From a virus: DNA of 64,000 bases. The translations under genes were made by a program, and so were the position numbers. The notes below the pieces were generated by a model. The model was not told the DNA's origin, made no database searches, and saw nothing but the letters and a program-made list of their open reading frames with translations. The DNA is taken from the IMG/VR virus record IMGVR_UViG_3300013137_001826, positions 1 through 64,000 of that record; one strand, written 5' to 3'. Below are positions 1-9,114 of the stretch, one piece after another (within the stretch, counting starts at the first letter, position 1; each line of letters starts with the position of its first letter).

Positions 1-219
1 CGGTGGAGCCGGATTGTCCAGTCGAAAATCGTATTCGACGCGTTTAGATTTATCGCTGAGAACGGAATAGGCCTCGTTGATCTTCTTGAAATGCTCCTCA
101 CCATTCGGATTCTTGTCCGGATGGTACTCCTTGGACAGCTGGCGAAAAGCCTTCTTGATGTCCGAGTCGGAGGCATTCCTGGCCACCTTTAAGATTGAAT
201 AATAGGTTTCAGCTTCCAA
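1..219 (-). CDS. J-domain (DnaJ-like) protein, N-terminal part, runs off the left edge
   Basis: The reverse strand reads as a J domain: [20 protein letters not shown], then [18 protein letters not shown] with the diagnostic HPD tripeptide, then [11 protein letters not shown] domains stimulate the ATPase of Hsp70 (DnaK), so this protein could recruit host DnaK. No ATG is in frame; a TTG at 219 is the only plausible start, directly ahead of the domain. What follows the J domain lies outside the window. It is divergent from the glycosyltransferase gene at 297, and the two share the intergenic promoter region. Confidence 0.8.
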   Translation of the reverse strand, partial: MEAETYYSILKVARNASDSDIKKAFRQLSKEYHPDKNPNGEEHFKKINEAYSVLSDKSKRVEYDFRLDNPAPP

Positions 220-237
220 ATCTGTTCGTGCTTTTCT

Positions 238-246
238 GGTATAATA
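238..246 (+). promoter_or_regulatory. GTATAATA-class promoter -10 box
   Basis: GGTATAATA lies about 50 nt ahead of the ATG at 297. The same 8-mer GTATAATA recurs ahead of at least five other accessory gene groups, which supports a second promoter class besides the late one. No clear -35 box is seen. Confidence 0.45.
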
Positions 247-296
247 CTAACATACCGCTCCAGGTTACGGTTTGGTATATAAAAATAAAGGAATTT

Positions 297-2786
297 ATGC
301 TTTTGACCGTTACTCGATACGATAAAGAAGTTGCTAATCTCTTCTTAAGGTCAATGACCTTGTTTTTTAGAGCAATGCCTGAATTATCAAAACATCCATT
401 GGTAATCATAAGCGATGATGCTCTACCCATAAAGACAATCGTAAAGTTAAACACTCTTGCTTCTAGCGTAGTCGTATTGAAACCTAAACTTTTTATCTCG
501 GAAAGAATGCAAAAGCGCGCTAACTTGAGCAAGTTGGTAGCAATCGAAACAATCGTTTCGTACCAAAGATACGATCGAGTATACATTGACCCACTAATAT
601 TTGTCAAATCCGGTTTTCAAATCCCAGAGGATCAATCGCTATTCTTCAAACAGTACAACGGCCTTCTTTCTATGAAACTTGTGTACTTGAAAGCTGAAAC
701 CTTTTTGGGTAATGCAATTGAACTTTTTAAGAAGAACCAAACCTTGTCTACTTTGACAGATATGGAATTTTCGCATATCGTTAGTTCTAATTACCTAATA
801 AAAAGAAAACTCTATCAGTCTTCTATCATCAACGGTAATGCGTTACACCTTTCCAGCATAACCAATGTTAATCTAAATAATTCAATAGGGTTGGATTTAT
901 CTGAAATTTTTGATAACAGTCCAAAAGTGAATTCGATCATTAACTCAATAGAAAAGGAAAAGAGTCCAATCTTGATGTCTAGAATAATCAATAAGCGAAA
1001 CCAGTCAAATTCTATCTTTTTTACTAGTCTTGCTGAAATTGATAAGTCCATTGTAAGCGAAAAATCAAAGATGAAGGAGCCAGTAGTTCCTCTAGTTAAA
1101 GCCCCCCTAAAATGCATTATTTCTAGGCCAAATGAATTCAATCCGTTTGAGGCAGTTAAGAAAATGGTAGAATCGAAATTTTCAAAACTTTCTGAGCATG
1201 ATAATACTCTGGTGATTCTAGGATATAACGTAGGGTTCAATATTACCGAGTACAGAAAACAGTATCCTGGTTGGAAAATTGTGATTTACCAACTGGAACA
1301 AGTATTCAATAATATGAGTTTTTGGTACAACATGAATAGCCAACACCCGGGAATAATAGATCGGACGAAACAAGCTAAAAGAACTTTGATGGAGTGCGAT
1401 GAAATCTGGGACTACGACCAGGATAATATTGAATTCCTTAAATCCGAAGGATTCACTAACATAAAACATTTGCCATTATTTTATTCTGATGCTGTTATAC
1501 GAGAAAAAAAGATAACCAGAAAAGAATACGACATCTTATTTTATGGATCGATGAATGACCGGCGAGCCGAATTTTTATCAGCATTAGTCGGACGATATAA
1601 AATACTGATTTTAGCGCCATCGCAAGATTGCGTGAAGTACAGCAATCATAATTTTGGAAAGTACATGAGAGACTGCGTTTTCGGAGAGTCTCTATTCAAC
1701 TTAGTATTCAAATCTAAGATCGTTCTGAACGTTCATTATTACGAATCGATTTTGCAGGAACAGGTACGAATATTCGAACTGTTAGCAAACGGAGTCTGCG
1801 TAATTTCTGAAAAATCTCGTCGTAATTATTTTGGGTCATTAGTAAAGGAGTTTAGCACGCCGGACGAAATGATAAAGCTATTAGATGAAGAATTAAAAAA
1901 TGATAAATGGTTCGACAGTAATCGAACCAATAAATTTAAGAATTTTTCAGAAAGGCCTCCAGTAAAAATAGGGGCAGCGTACAATACGTTTTACGGATTC
2001 GATTTAATCGATCGGTCATTAGGTTCGATCCGGGATACTGTTGATTACATCGTGCTGATTCACCAGCGTACCGGAATAAACGGAACGACCGAAGAGCCAA
2101 AAACTGCAGTCAAAATAAAAAATCTGTTGAAGACCGGCAAAATAGATGAGGTGATCTATCATGATCCGCCTTCCGCAAAATTCAACATGCAAACGTACAT
2201 TCTCGAAAAACGAAATTTGGGATTAGAAGCATGTAGAAAAAATGGATGCGACTTCATCATGCCAATGGACGCGGACGAAGCTTACAATATGCCTGATCTT
2301 TTGGTGGAAATTGAAAAAATGCGAGACGAATTGATCGATACTCTGTATTCTCCGATTCGATCGTATTACTATGACGAGTTTCATTGGTTTCCAGATACGT
2401 ATTACGTGCCTAGCGTCATTAGGATAGACCATCGAAAATTCGAACTATCTAAATCGTCTGTGCTTGCAGATCCAGTAAGGAAAATGCAAGAGTCAACGTA
2501 TCGTGTCACAACTGTGCCAATGCATCATTACACATATCTGAAGGATTCATTCATCAATAAGATTCACAAAAATGTTGCCAGCACGGAACCGTTCATTAAG
2601 AACAGCATGCAAAAAATCCAGGACTATATTCTTGAATGGAAAGATGGCGATTCTGCCTTAGTTTTTGCTAATGATCTAACAAAAAATGGAGCAGTAGGTC
2701 TAGCGCAGGTAGAATTAAACAAAATAACCAAAACAAATAATGAAAAGAAGTCTCTACGAAATAGGTTTATCCACCGGAACAGATAA
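297..2786 (+). CDS. Two-domain glycosyltransferase
   Basis: About 829 residues from the ATG at 297. An upstream in-frame start at 195 is possible but would lie inside the divergent J-domain gene. The middle contains a GT-B/CgeB-like segment (DILFYGSMNDRRAEF, later VRIFELLANGVCVISE, typical of the nucleotide-sugar-binding half). The last third is GT-A-like with FIMPMDADEAYN, a metal-binding DxD-type motif, after VDYIVLIHQRTG. The substrate is unknown; virion protein, DNA or host surface glycan are all possible. It heads a three-gene cassette and overlaps the next gene by 47 bp. Confidence 0.75.
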   Translation: MLLTVTRYDKEVANLFLRSMTLFFRAMPELSKHPLVIISDDALPIKTIVKLNTLASSVVVLKPKLFISERMQKRANLSKLVAIETIVSYQRYDRVYIDPLIFVKSGFQIPEDQSLFFKQYNGLLSMKLVYLKAETFLGNAIELFKKNQTLSTLTDMEFSHIVSSNYLIKRKLYQSSIINGNALHLSSITNVNLNNSIGLDLSEIFDNSPKVNSIINSIEKEKSPILMSRIINKRNQSNSIFFTSLAEIDKSIVSEKSKMKEPVVPLVKAPLKCIISRPNEFNPFEAVKKMVESKFSKLSEHDNTLVILGYNVGFNITEYRKQYPGWKIVIYQLEQVFNNMSFWYNMNSQHPGIIDRTKQAKRTLMECDEIWDYDQDNIEFLKSEGFTNIKHLPLFYSDAVIREKKITRKEYDILFYGSMNDRRAEFLSALVGRYKILILAPSQDCVKYSNHNFGKYMRDCVFGESLFNLVFKSKIVLNVHYYESILQEQVRIFELLANGVCVISEKSRRNYFGSLVKEFSTPDEMIKLLDEELKNDKWFDSNRTNKFKNFSERPPVKIGAAYNTFYGFDLIDRSLGSIRDTVDYIVLIHQRTGINGTTEEPKTAVKIKNLLKTGKIDEVIYHDPPSAKFNMQTYILEKRNLGLEACRKNGCDFIMPMDADEAYNMPDLLVEIEKMRDELIDTLYSPIRSYYYDEFHWFPDTYYVPSVIRIDHRKFELSKSSVLADPVRKMQESTYRVTTVPMHHYTYLKDSFINKIHKNVASTEPFIKNSMQKIQDYILEWKDGDSALVFANDLTKNGAVGLAQVELNKITKTNNEKKSLRNRFIHRNR

Positions 2787-3360
2787 GGCTACGCAGCATA
2801 AATACTGTGATTTTTATGAAAAACACCTAACTGGACTTTTCGATAAAAGTATTTCTCTTTTGGAAATTGGCGTTTGGAAAGGAGAATCTTTACGAATATG
2901 GAAAGAATATTTTCAAACCGGTAATATCTATGCAATCGACATTGACCCAACCGTGCTAATTTCAGAAGATCGTATTTCTACGATTCTATGCGATCAAACG
3001 AATAGACAAAGTCTTCTAACGATATTCGATAAAATAGAATTCGACATTATCGTTGACGATGGTGGACATAAAATGGACCAGCAACAAATATCCATTGGGT
3101 CCTTATTTACTAGGCTCAAACCAGGTGGATTTTACCTGCTTGAAGATTTACATACTAGTTTATGGGAAGGCTATCGAAATTTTGAACCATACGAAACGTC
3201 AACACTGTACGGATTAGAAAAATTTCAAACTACTCGAATTTTTGAATTTCCGTATTTAACGCCAGCTGAAAATGCAAATCTTACAGGTATGGTAGAGTTC
3301 GTCGAAATTTTCAAAAATACCGAAGACTCAATAACTTCAGTAATTCGTAAGCGTTGGTAA
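2740..3360 (+). CDS. Class I SAM-dependent methyltransferase (sugar O-methyltransferase-like)
   Basis: 206 residues. SLLEIGVWKGESLRIW is motif I (E-x-G-x-x-x-G) and IYAIDIDP the acidic strand-2 end. DIIVDDGGHKMDQQ resembles the metal/active-site segment of macrocin/mycinamicin O-methyltransferases, and LKPGGFYLLEDLHTS follows. Flanked on both sides by glycosyltransferases, it probably methylates a sugar added by them. It overlaps the upstream gene by 47 bp and its stop forms TAATG with the next start. Confidence 0.75.
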   Translation: MKRSLYEIGLSTGTDKATQHKYCDFYEKHLTGLFDKSISLLEIGVWKGESLRIWKEYFQTGNIYAIDIDPTVLISEDRISTILCDQTNRQSLLTIFDKIEFDIIVDDGGHKMDQQQISIGSLFTRLKPGGFYLLEDLHTSLWEGYRNFEPYETSTLYGLEKFQTTRIFEFPYLTPAENANLTGMVEFVEIFKNTEDSITSVIRKRW

Positions 3361-4190
3361 TGAAATTAGCGACAGGCTACATAGTATTCGACGGATTGGA
3401 AACATTGGAAGGTTCCATTAAGGCCATCCGTAATAACGTCGATGAAATCATCGTTTCGTATCAAAAAGTATCATGGGGCGGAACCGAAGCAGCTCCAGAT
3501 TTAATCCAGAAGCTTGAGGACTTAAGAAATCGTAAATTGATAGATCACATCATCGAATTTACGAAGTTCAGACCGAGCATCCTGAGGACCCCAGGAGAGG
3601 TTCTTCAAGCAAAGAAGTTCGAGCTAAACAAACGACAGGAATGCTTATCCCTTGCTCTGTCACTGGGCTGCACGCATTACCTTTCGATGGACGCTGACGA
3701 GTTCTATCGTGAATCTGAATTCTCCGAAGCTAAAAAGCAAATAGAATCTGAGAACTTAGATGCTACTGCAGTCAACTACATCAATTACGTGACTCCGACT
3801 CTGCATCGTGGTTATTCTCGGTGGTTGGTTCCATTCATTTATCGGATCACTCCACGAACTCGACATCACGTGATGCAAACTCATTTTTCCGGCATAGATC
3901 CAACTCGTGGAATGATAGACGATTCTTACGTTAAATGGAAGGTATTCGATAAGGAAACAATATCCATGCACCACATGGAAATGCTGAGAAAGGATCTTAC
4001 TGGTAAGTACTTGGCTTCTAGCAGGTTCTTTCCAAATAGGGCTCTTCTGCCGATCTTGGAAAAGGACGTTAGGGAATCGGTTGGTACAGGCATCCTAAAA
4101 TTCACAGCTTCTCATTTGGGAGATACAAGCAACCCAAAGGACGGCCATCAATTATTCGAATGTGATAATGAATTTGGATTGGTCGTTTAG
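3360..4190 (+). CDS. GT2-like (GT-A fold) glycosyltransferase
   Basis: 276 residues from the ATG in TAATG at 3358-3362; a TTG two codons upstream is less likely. The N-terminus (TGYIVFDGLETLEGSIKAI) and CTHYLSMDADEFYRES match a GT-A domain with a DxD-type motif. It resembles the C-terminal domain of the protein at 297-2786, so the two may derive from one ancestor. The 3' end overlaps the convergent baseplate gene by 4 bp. Confidence 0.7.
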   Translation: MKLATGYIVFDGLETLEGSIKAIRNNVDEIIVSYQKVSWGGTEAAPDLIQKLEDLRNRKLIDHIIEFTKFRPSILRTPGEVLQAKKFELNKRQECLSLALSLGCTHYLSMDADEFYRESEFSEAKKQIESENLDATAVNYINYVTPTLHRGYSRWLVPFIYRITPRTRHHVMQTHFSGIDPTRGMIDDSYVKWKVFDKETISMHHMEMLRKDLTGKYLASSRFFPNRALLPILEKDVRESVGTGILKFTASHLGDTSNPKDGHQLFECDNEFGLVV

Positions 4191-4993
4191 AATTTACTAA
4201 TGGTAACCGATCTGGAAAGCACCATTGGCTTCGCAGCTTCGACAGCGGCGGTCATTGCTCCAGCAGAAGCCGGCATCTTCAAGTCTATTGTGCTAGCCAT
4301 CACCTTTAGTAGGGCGAATAACGGTTCTCCAAGGACTGCACTGTTCTGTATCGAACTTGGTCCCAATACCGTGTTTTGACCGTCAATGTGAACCGTTTTT
4401 GCTGAAACGGTTGCTTTGGAACCAGTCGTTACCCTTACTTCTGAATCGGAAACTATTCGAATAACGTTTCCTTCGAGTGCGATTGTCGAAAGGTCGTCCT
4501 TGTGTTCAATGATTATGTTAGAAGTATCGTTGTCTATACGGACAAACGATTTCTTAAGTTCCATCTGCAAACCAATCTGCTTATCGAACCAGAACTTTAT
4601 TTCTTCATCCCCGTCGAAGAGAATGAAATGCGCACCTTCGTATTTCTTTCCTCCCTTTCTTAATTGTTCCTTGATGTCCTCTCCTATTTCTTGGATTTGA
4701 AAGTACTCTGGAGAGTATATGTCTCCAGTTGAGAACCTCACCTTGACGATGGACCCAACTTTTGGAATTGATATTGCCCCACCCCTAGCATCTTGACCAA
4801 AGAACATCGGTTTTCCGACTGGTACTGCCCACGGAATATGTTCAACTTCCAGATCGTCGAATACTGAAAAGACTCGAACCCTGCATCTGCCCTCGTACTG
4901 AGGATCGTCAATGTCTTCGACTTTTCCTAAGTAAGTAGAAACGAATGTTTCTTCTCCTGGTAAACCAGTTATGTCATCTGTTTGGTATTTCAT
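4187..4993 (-). CDS. Baseplate hub OB-fold / central spike protein (gp5/VgrG-like)
   Basis: 268 residues. The N-terminal half reads as an OB-fold domain (ETFVSTYLGKVEDIDD, GRCRVRVFSVFDD, PWAVPVGKPMFFG, GSIVKVRFSTGD). The C-terminal half has short alternating-hydrophobic strands (NIIIEHKD, RIVSDSEVRVTTG, KATVSAKTVHIDG) typical of the beta-helical needle of gp5/VgrG spikes. No lysozyme domain is seen, unlike T4 gp5. It is the last gene of the baseplate operon. Confidence 0.75.
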   Translation of the reverse strand: MKYQTDDITGLPGEETFVSTYLGKVEDIDDPQYEGRCRVRVFSVFDDLEVEHIPWAVPVGKPMFFGQDARGGAISIPKVGSIVKVRFSTGDIYSPEYFQIQEIGEDIKEQLRKGGKKYEGAHFILFDGDEEIKFWFDKQIGLQMELKKSFVRIDNDTSNIIIEHKDDLSTIALEGNVIRIVSDSEVRVTTGSKATVSAKTVHIDGQNTVLGPSSIQNSAVLGEPLFALLKVMASTIDLKMPASAGAMTAAVEAAKPMVLSRSVTISKF

Positions 4994-5005
4994 GCTTTAT
5001 TCTAC

Positions 5006-5770
5006 TTAGTTTGAATTTTCGGATTCTGGATAAACGTCCCCAATTTCCGAAATTTCTTCTGGTTTTGATTCGTCAGGATAAACGTCTCCGAGATCTTCAG
5101 CTGGTTTTGAAGGTTCTGAATCGGGATAAGCATTTCCTATTTCCGAAGCTTCTACTTCAACTGGATCAGTTGGATACGCATCTCCCATATCGGAAACACT
5201 AGGACTTGCTGGTTCTTCTGGATAAACATCGCCTATTTCTGCGATCTGATCGGTTACTGGATCTATTGGATACGCATCTCCCATGTCGGAAACTGCTGGA
5301 AGCAACGGGTCGTCCGGATAAACGTCTCCTATGTCGCTAACTGATGGAGTTGCCTGATCAGCATAGAGATCTCCCATGTTGGAAACTTGAGGAGGCGGAG
5401 GTTCAGTAGGATAAACGTCACCGATCGTCGAAGTCGGAGGAGCTGGCGGTTCGTCAGGATAAATGTCTCCAATGTTTGATGTTGCCGGATTAGGCGGCTC
5501 AGTTGGGTAAATATCGCCGATCGTATTCACCGGCAATCCTGGAGGTTCCGTAGGATAAATGTCCCCAATATTTTGAACTTCCTGGGTAACTTCGTCCGGA
5601 TAAAGATCTCCCATGTTAGCTACCGGTGGACCAGGAAGTACGGTTGGGTAAATGTCTTCAATTCCAGCGATTGGCGGAGTTACGGGTTTATTTGGATACA
5701 CAGTACCTATTGCGGTAACATCGGCTCCAGCCGGTTGGTCAGGGTAAACATCTTCATTGAGATTGCTTAC
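5006..5770 (-). repeat. ~48-bp coding tandem repeat array (16 units, GDxYPxEP)
   Basis: On the + strand the units show as repeated GGATAAA(C/T)(G/A)TC(T/A)CC-like blocks every 45-51 bp. Codons differ between units while the peptide GD-x-YP is kept, so the array is old and under protein-level selection rather than a recent slippage product. One unit has YA instead of YP. Confidence 0.85.
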
Positions 5771-6832
5771 CAACGGAGGTCCTACTACCGGATTTCTTCC
5801 GGTCAGATTTCCGCTGACATTATTGAAATCCGTCATGAATTCGTTGAACCCGGTGTAAGCATTGCCTATCACCTTGGTTTCTACGATAGTTTGTATTTCG
5901 TTGAGCACTGACCCCACGATTGCTCCTGGCAATCTCGTAGCAGTTTGCATGAATCTAGTTATGGAACTGTTCAACGAGTCTAATGCTCCTGAAAACATTC
6001 CCATTTGACGGAACGACTGAGCCTCAGAAAGCGAAACAGGTTCCTGAATGACCCATCCAACGTTTATGTTGAACGATGGTGCGAACGATTTTTCTTCCGT
6101 CGAAATCTTGTGATCTGACTGGCTTCCTCCCATGAATCCGCTAAAATCGAACTCGCACATCTTGCATCTGAATTGAACGATCCTTAGCCCGGAAACGAGA
6201 TCATTTTCGTCCGTCTTGTAAAACTGCCCGGATCTATCGACAATGTCCCTAATTTCGACCAAATCGATTACCATGTCGAACCATCTAAGGTTTTCCGGAA
6301 CTCGGTAAGACAATCTTTCTTGGTCGTAAATTGCATACCTGTAATTCTCGGCCATTTCGGTGAGTGGCTGCTTTATCGAATCCATGCAATTAACGATAAG
6401 CGCGGTCTTTTGATTTCCCTCTTTCACCCTATGCATCGATTTCCAAAGATCGCCAATTCCCTGAATAGACTGGAAGTACCATGGAGAATCCTGAACTTGT
6501 TTTAGTTTGACTTTGAACTGTTTCAGTGCTAATTGAGGATCCGTTCCTGCTGTGAATGGGTATCCTCGGTAGTACTCGTTTAACCAGGTTTCCGTCGAAT
6601 ACTCGACCACTTCGTTCTGATTGTTGGGTCGTATTGTCGTATCCCTAGAAACTACTTCTAATGCTGGGTCCCTCAATAAACTCGAATTGGTTAGACCGTC
6701 AAACTGTGGATACTGTTCGGCTGGAGGAAAGAAGTCGATCCTAAACGTTAGGAACACAGGATCTTGAAAATCATCGACTGATGATTTTATGAATAGGTTG
6801 GTCTTCTTAATTTCTTCTATTCCCTTTGCCAT
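5006..6832 (-). CDS. Baseplate/tail protein with sixteen GDxYP tandem repeats
   Basis: 608 residues. The N-terminal ~340 residues are globular and end in a segment (GLRIVQFRCKMCEFDFS, then SFNINVGWVIQEP) that resembles tube-like baseplate proteins. From about residue 350 to the end there are sixteen consecutive 15-17-residue units of the form GD(I/V/L/A)YP-(T/D)-(E/D)P followed by a Pro-rich linker ending in I or M. It lies between the spike and hub genes, joined by a 1-bp overlap with the hub gene, so it is probably a baseplate component; the repeat tail may be an extended or fibrous appendage. Confidence 0.65.
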   Translation of the reverse strand: MAKGIEEIKKTNLFIKSSVDDFQDPVFLTFRIDFFPPAEQYPQFDGLTNSSLLRDPALEVVSRDTTIRPNNQNEVVEYSTETWLNEYYRGYPFTAGTDPQLALKQFKVKLKQVQDSPWYFQSIQGIGDLWKSMHRVKEGNQKTALIVNCMDSIKQPLTEMAENYRYAIYDQERLSYRVPENLRWFDMVIDLVEIRDIVDRSGQFYKTDENDLVSGLRIVQFRCKMCEFDFSGFMGGSQSDHKISTEEKSFAPSFNINVGWVIQEPVSLSEAQSFRQMGMFSGALDSLNSSITRFMQTATRLPGAIVGSVLNEIQTIVETKVIGNAYTGFNEFMTDFNNVSGNLTGRNPVVGPPLVSNLNEDVYPDQPAGADVTAIGTVYPNKPVTPPIAGIEDIYPTVLPGPPVANMGDLYPDEVTQEVQNIGDIYPTEPPGLPVNTIGDIYPTEPPNPATSNIGDIYPDEPPAPPTSTIGDVYPTEPPPPQVSNMGDLYADQATPSVSDIGDVYPDDPLLPAVSDMGDAYPIDPVTDQIAEIGDVYPEEPASPSVSDMGDAYPTDPVEVEASEIGNAYPDSEPSKPAEDLGDVYPDESKPEEISEIGDVYPESENSN

Positions 6833-8382
6833 TATACAACGACTTTATTTTCGGCCGTAGGAATCATCCAATGCCGCCTCGATAAACAAACGTTCGTTTG
6901 GAATTTCCCATCGTAGTAAGAATAATCGACTGACCGTACATAGTAAAAATCGCTCAGCGATTGGTCGAGCACCATTGCTTGAGGTTTGTTATCTATAGCA
7001 GGGATTCCGGTTTTTATCGGATTCAGAATAGGATTATTAGTTCCATCGTCTGCCATGCTATTTGCCAATATTGCTGTTTGCTTGCTCATGTAAATATTGA
7101 CCTTCACCCTATTTCCTCTCATCACGTTCACACTGAATCCAGGAAGAGTGACGTTCAGTATGTTCTTTTCGGTTTCCAACCAGTTGTGGTGGTTCAATAA
7201 TTCTGCAAATTTGTACGATGCATGCGCATTGCTGTAGTCTATTCCGCTCCATATTCCAGTCGTAATCGCTGGGCCATTTCCCATGTCTTCGCTGGACGGA
7301 TTTGCGAATTCTGGAATAGCTGCAGTTTGCGGGGCCATTCCATCATTCGTGACGGTCGACGTAAGTGGTTCGGTGAAATACACGCGAAAGTTAACATCGT
7401 CCTGTTTTTTGGGATCTCCGTTAGCTCCGTGCTCGTACCAGTAAACGTACTTTCTTATCGCATGGCTCTTCAGTATGTCACCGTGATTGCTATCGATTGA
7501 GAAATCCGAAATGTAGAATTCGGTTTGCACTGCTTCCGGATAATTTGTCAAAATGATCGGTACTTCAATCTCTTCGTCCACCTTCTGTTCTGGGTCTTGC
7601 CTACGCTTATCGATTATTGTTTGGTCGATAGCTTGCCAGCCCTTATCGATTTCCTTGTCCCTACTGAACTGTTTTTCGACATTGACGAAATTCAGTATGT
7701 AGTATCGATCGATGAAAATATCGAAGAAATTACTGTCATCACGGTACGAGAATTTTCCAACCTGTTGCAAGAACGATTTGTACGTGTAATTCGGAAGGAT
7801 CCAAGTCATCGTATCGTTCATTCCTTCTGGCTGATTATTAGCAAAGCCCAATTGTAATTCTTCAGCTACTTTTTGAAGAACTTGTATGGATGACATGTTG
7901 GGATAAGCTTTCGAATAATTTCCATGAAGGTATGGAACGTTCAATTCGCCGCTCAGGGTATACATGATCGAAGTCGAATTAGGAATCGGCATGGATGAAA
8001 TCGAAGTTATCAAAAAATCGGCTGCCATGGATTTCAATTTCTTGAGCGGAGATTGAATGAAAACGCTGACGATAATGTTGGATAGAGGGTATCCCCTAGA
8101 AGTGAAAATGTATCCGTTGTCCATCAAAGTTACTGATATTCTCGGAATCAAATCGTCCTGCCATATACTTAGGGCCTTTAACGTATGCTTCGTCAGTTTG
8201 ATCTTCCCTATGTGAACGATAGGTTCCATCATACCGGCTCTCTGCCTAAATCCCGAAACTTCGCCGTCGAATAGCTTACGATTTGCATCTTTAGCTTTGC
8301 TGCTTTCGAAATCGGCGTACTCGATGATAGTCGGTCGTATCTTTGGAGTTGACCGGACTAATATTCTATTCTGTTCGGCCAT
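6832..8382 (-). CDS. Baseplate hub protein (gp27 / gpD-like)
   Basis: 516 residues. The arrangement resembles hub proteins: N-terminal IVHIGKIKLTKHTLKALSIW and ISVTLMDNGYIFTS, a middle segment SIQVLQKVAEELQLGFANN, then FLQQVGKFSYRDDSNFFDIF, as in late-control protein D/gp27 families that form the trimeric hub carrying the spike. It is separated by 1 bp from the upstream gene and overlaps the next by 1 bp. Assignment rests on pattern and gene order, not on a catalytic motif. Confidence 0.6.
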   Translation of the reverse strand: MAEQNRILVRSTPKIRPTIIEYADFESSKAKDANRKLFDGEVSGFRQRAGMMEPIVHIGKIKLTKHTLKALSIWQDDLIPRISVTLMDNGYIFTSRGYPLSNIIVSVFIQSPLKKLKSMAADFLITSISSMPIPNSTSIMYTLSGELNVPYLHGNYSKAYPNMSSIQVLQKVAEELQLGFANNQPEGMNDTMTWILPNYTYKSFLQQVGKFSYRDDSNFFDIFIDRYYILNFVNVEKQFSRDKEIDKGWQAIDQTIIDKRRQDPEQKVDEEIEVPIILTNYPEAVQTEFYISDFSIDSNHGDILKSHAIRKYVYWYEHGANGDPKKQDDVNFRVYFTEPLTSTVTNDGMAPQTAAIPEFANPSSEDMGNGPAITTGIWSGIDYSNAHASYKFAELLNHHNWLETEKNILNVTLPGFSVNVMRGNRVKVNIYMSKQTAILANSMADDGTNNPILNPIKTGIPAIDNKPQAMVLDQSLSDFYYVRSVDYSYYDGKFQTNVCLSRRHWMIPTAENKVVV

Positions 8383-8383
8383 G

Positions 8384-9106
8384 TTATACTAGTTTATTTT
8401 TTATCAAAGTTTCTTTGAGTTTCGCTCTGGAAACTGGTTCTGGACAATCTTCTTTCTTCACGTTCGTAACGTCTGACCCAAATATGATCTTTCCATTGGC
8501 CAGTTTAACTCCACTGTCCAATGCTAAGTTAGGCGGAACTGGAGCAGTATTTGCCACCTGGTAAGCAGAGGTGAGTGGACCAGTCCCGGAATAATTACCT
8601 CCCTGAAGAATAGTGGACAACTGTCCGTTGAAACCGGTAAAATTACCACTCTTGAGAAGCATTTCCAATTTCGCTAAGTTCCCATTAACTGCATTTCCTC
8701 GTTGCAACAAGTAAGCCAATCTAGCTTTGTCCTTTCTTGTTTTAGGAGCAAGGACCAAATTAGCCGATTTCTTTCTGGTACCGGTTAATCCAGAAAGACT
8801 TGCAACACTACTGAATTTCGCTAGATCTTCGGAGCTTGGGATCCTTAGGATGTCTCCGACGTTTATTGAAAATGGATTGGAATAACCGTTATATTTCAAA
8901 AGGAGGTCAGCATAACTTTGATCCTGGTAGAAGTAATTAGCAATGAGATCTGGCCGCATGGCAGTTTCTTCCGAAACGACGTATGCTTTTCCAGTGTTCA
9001 ATCTCACTCCAAGGAACGATACTGCCCTACGGATTAGATCCACGACCACGTCACCGTTTGGTTTGGTGAAGTACAGTTTATTCGATAATGTCTTTAAGTT
9101 AAGCAT
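8384..9106 (-). CDS. LysM-type baseplate wedge protein (gp53-like)
   Basis: 240 residues. Residues ~50-95 (MRPDLIANYFYQDQSYADLL, then KYNGYSNPFSINVGDILRIP) form a LysM-like repeat, the fold by which gp53 clamps neighbouring wedges. The remainder is Gly/Asn-rich and low in recognisable motifs. It is tightly packed between the hub gene and the 679-residue structural gene. Confidence 0.65.
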   Translation of the reverse strand: MLNLKTLSNKLYFTKPNGDVVVDLIRRAVSFLGVRLNTGKAYVVSEETAMRPDLIANYFYQDQSYADLLLKYNGYSNPFSINVGDILRIPSSEDLAKFSSVASLSGLTGTRKKSANLVLAPKTRKDKARLAYLLQRGNAVNGNLAKLEMLLKSGNFTGFNGQLSTILQGGNYSGTGPLTSAYQVANTAPVPPNLALDSGVKLANGKIIFGSDVTNVKKEDCPEPVSRAKLKETLIKNKLV

Positions 9107-9114
9107 TGCTACTG

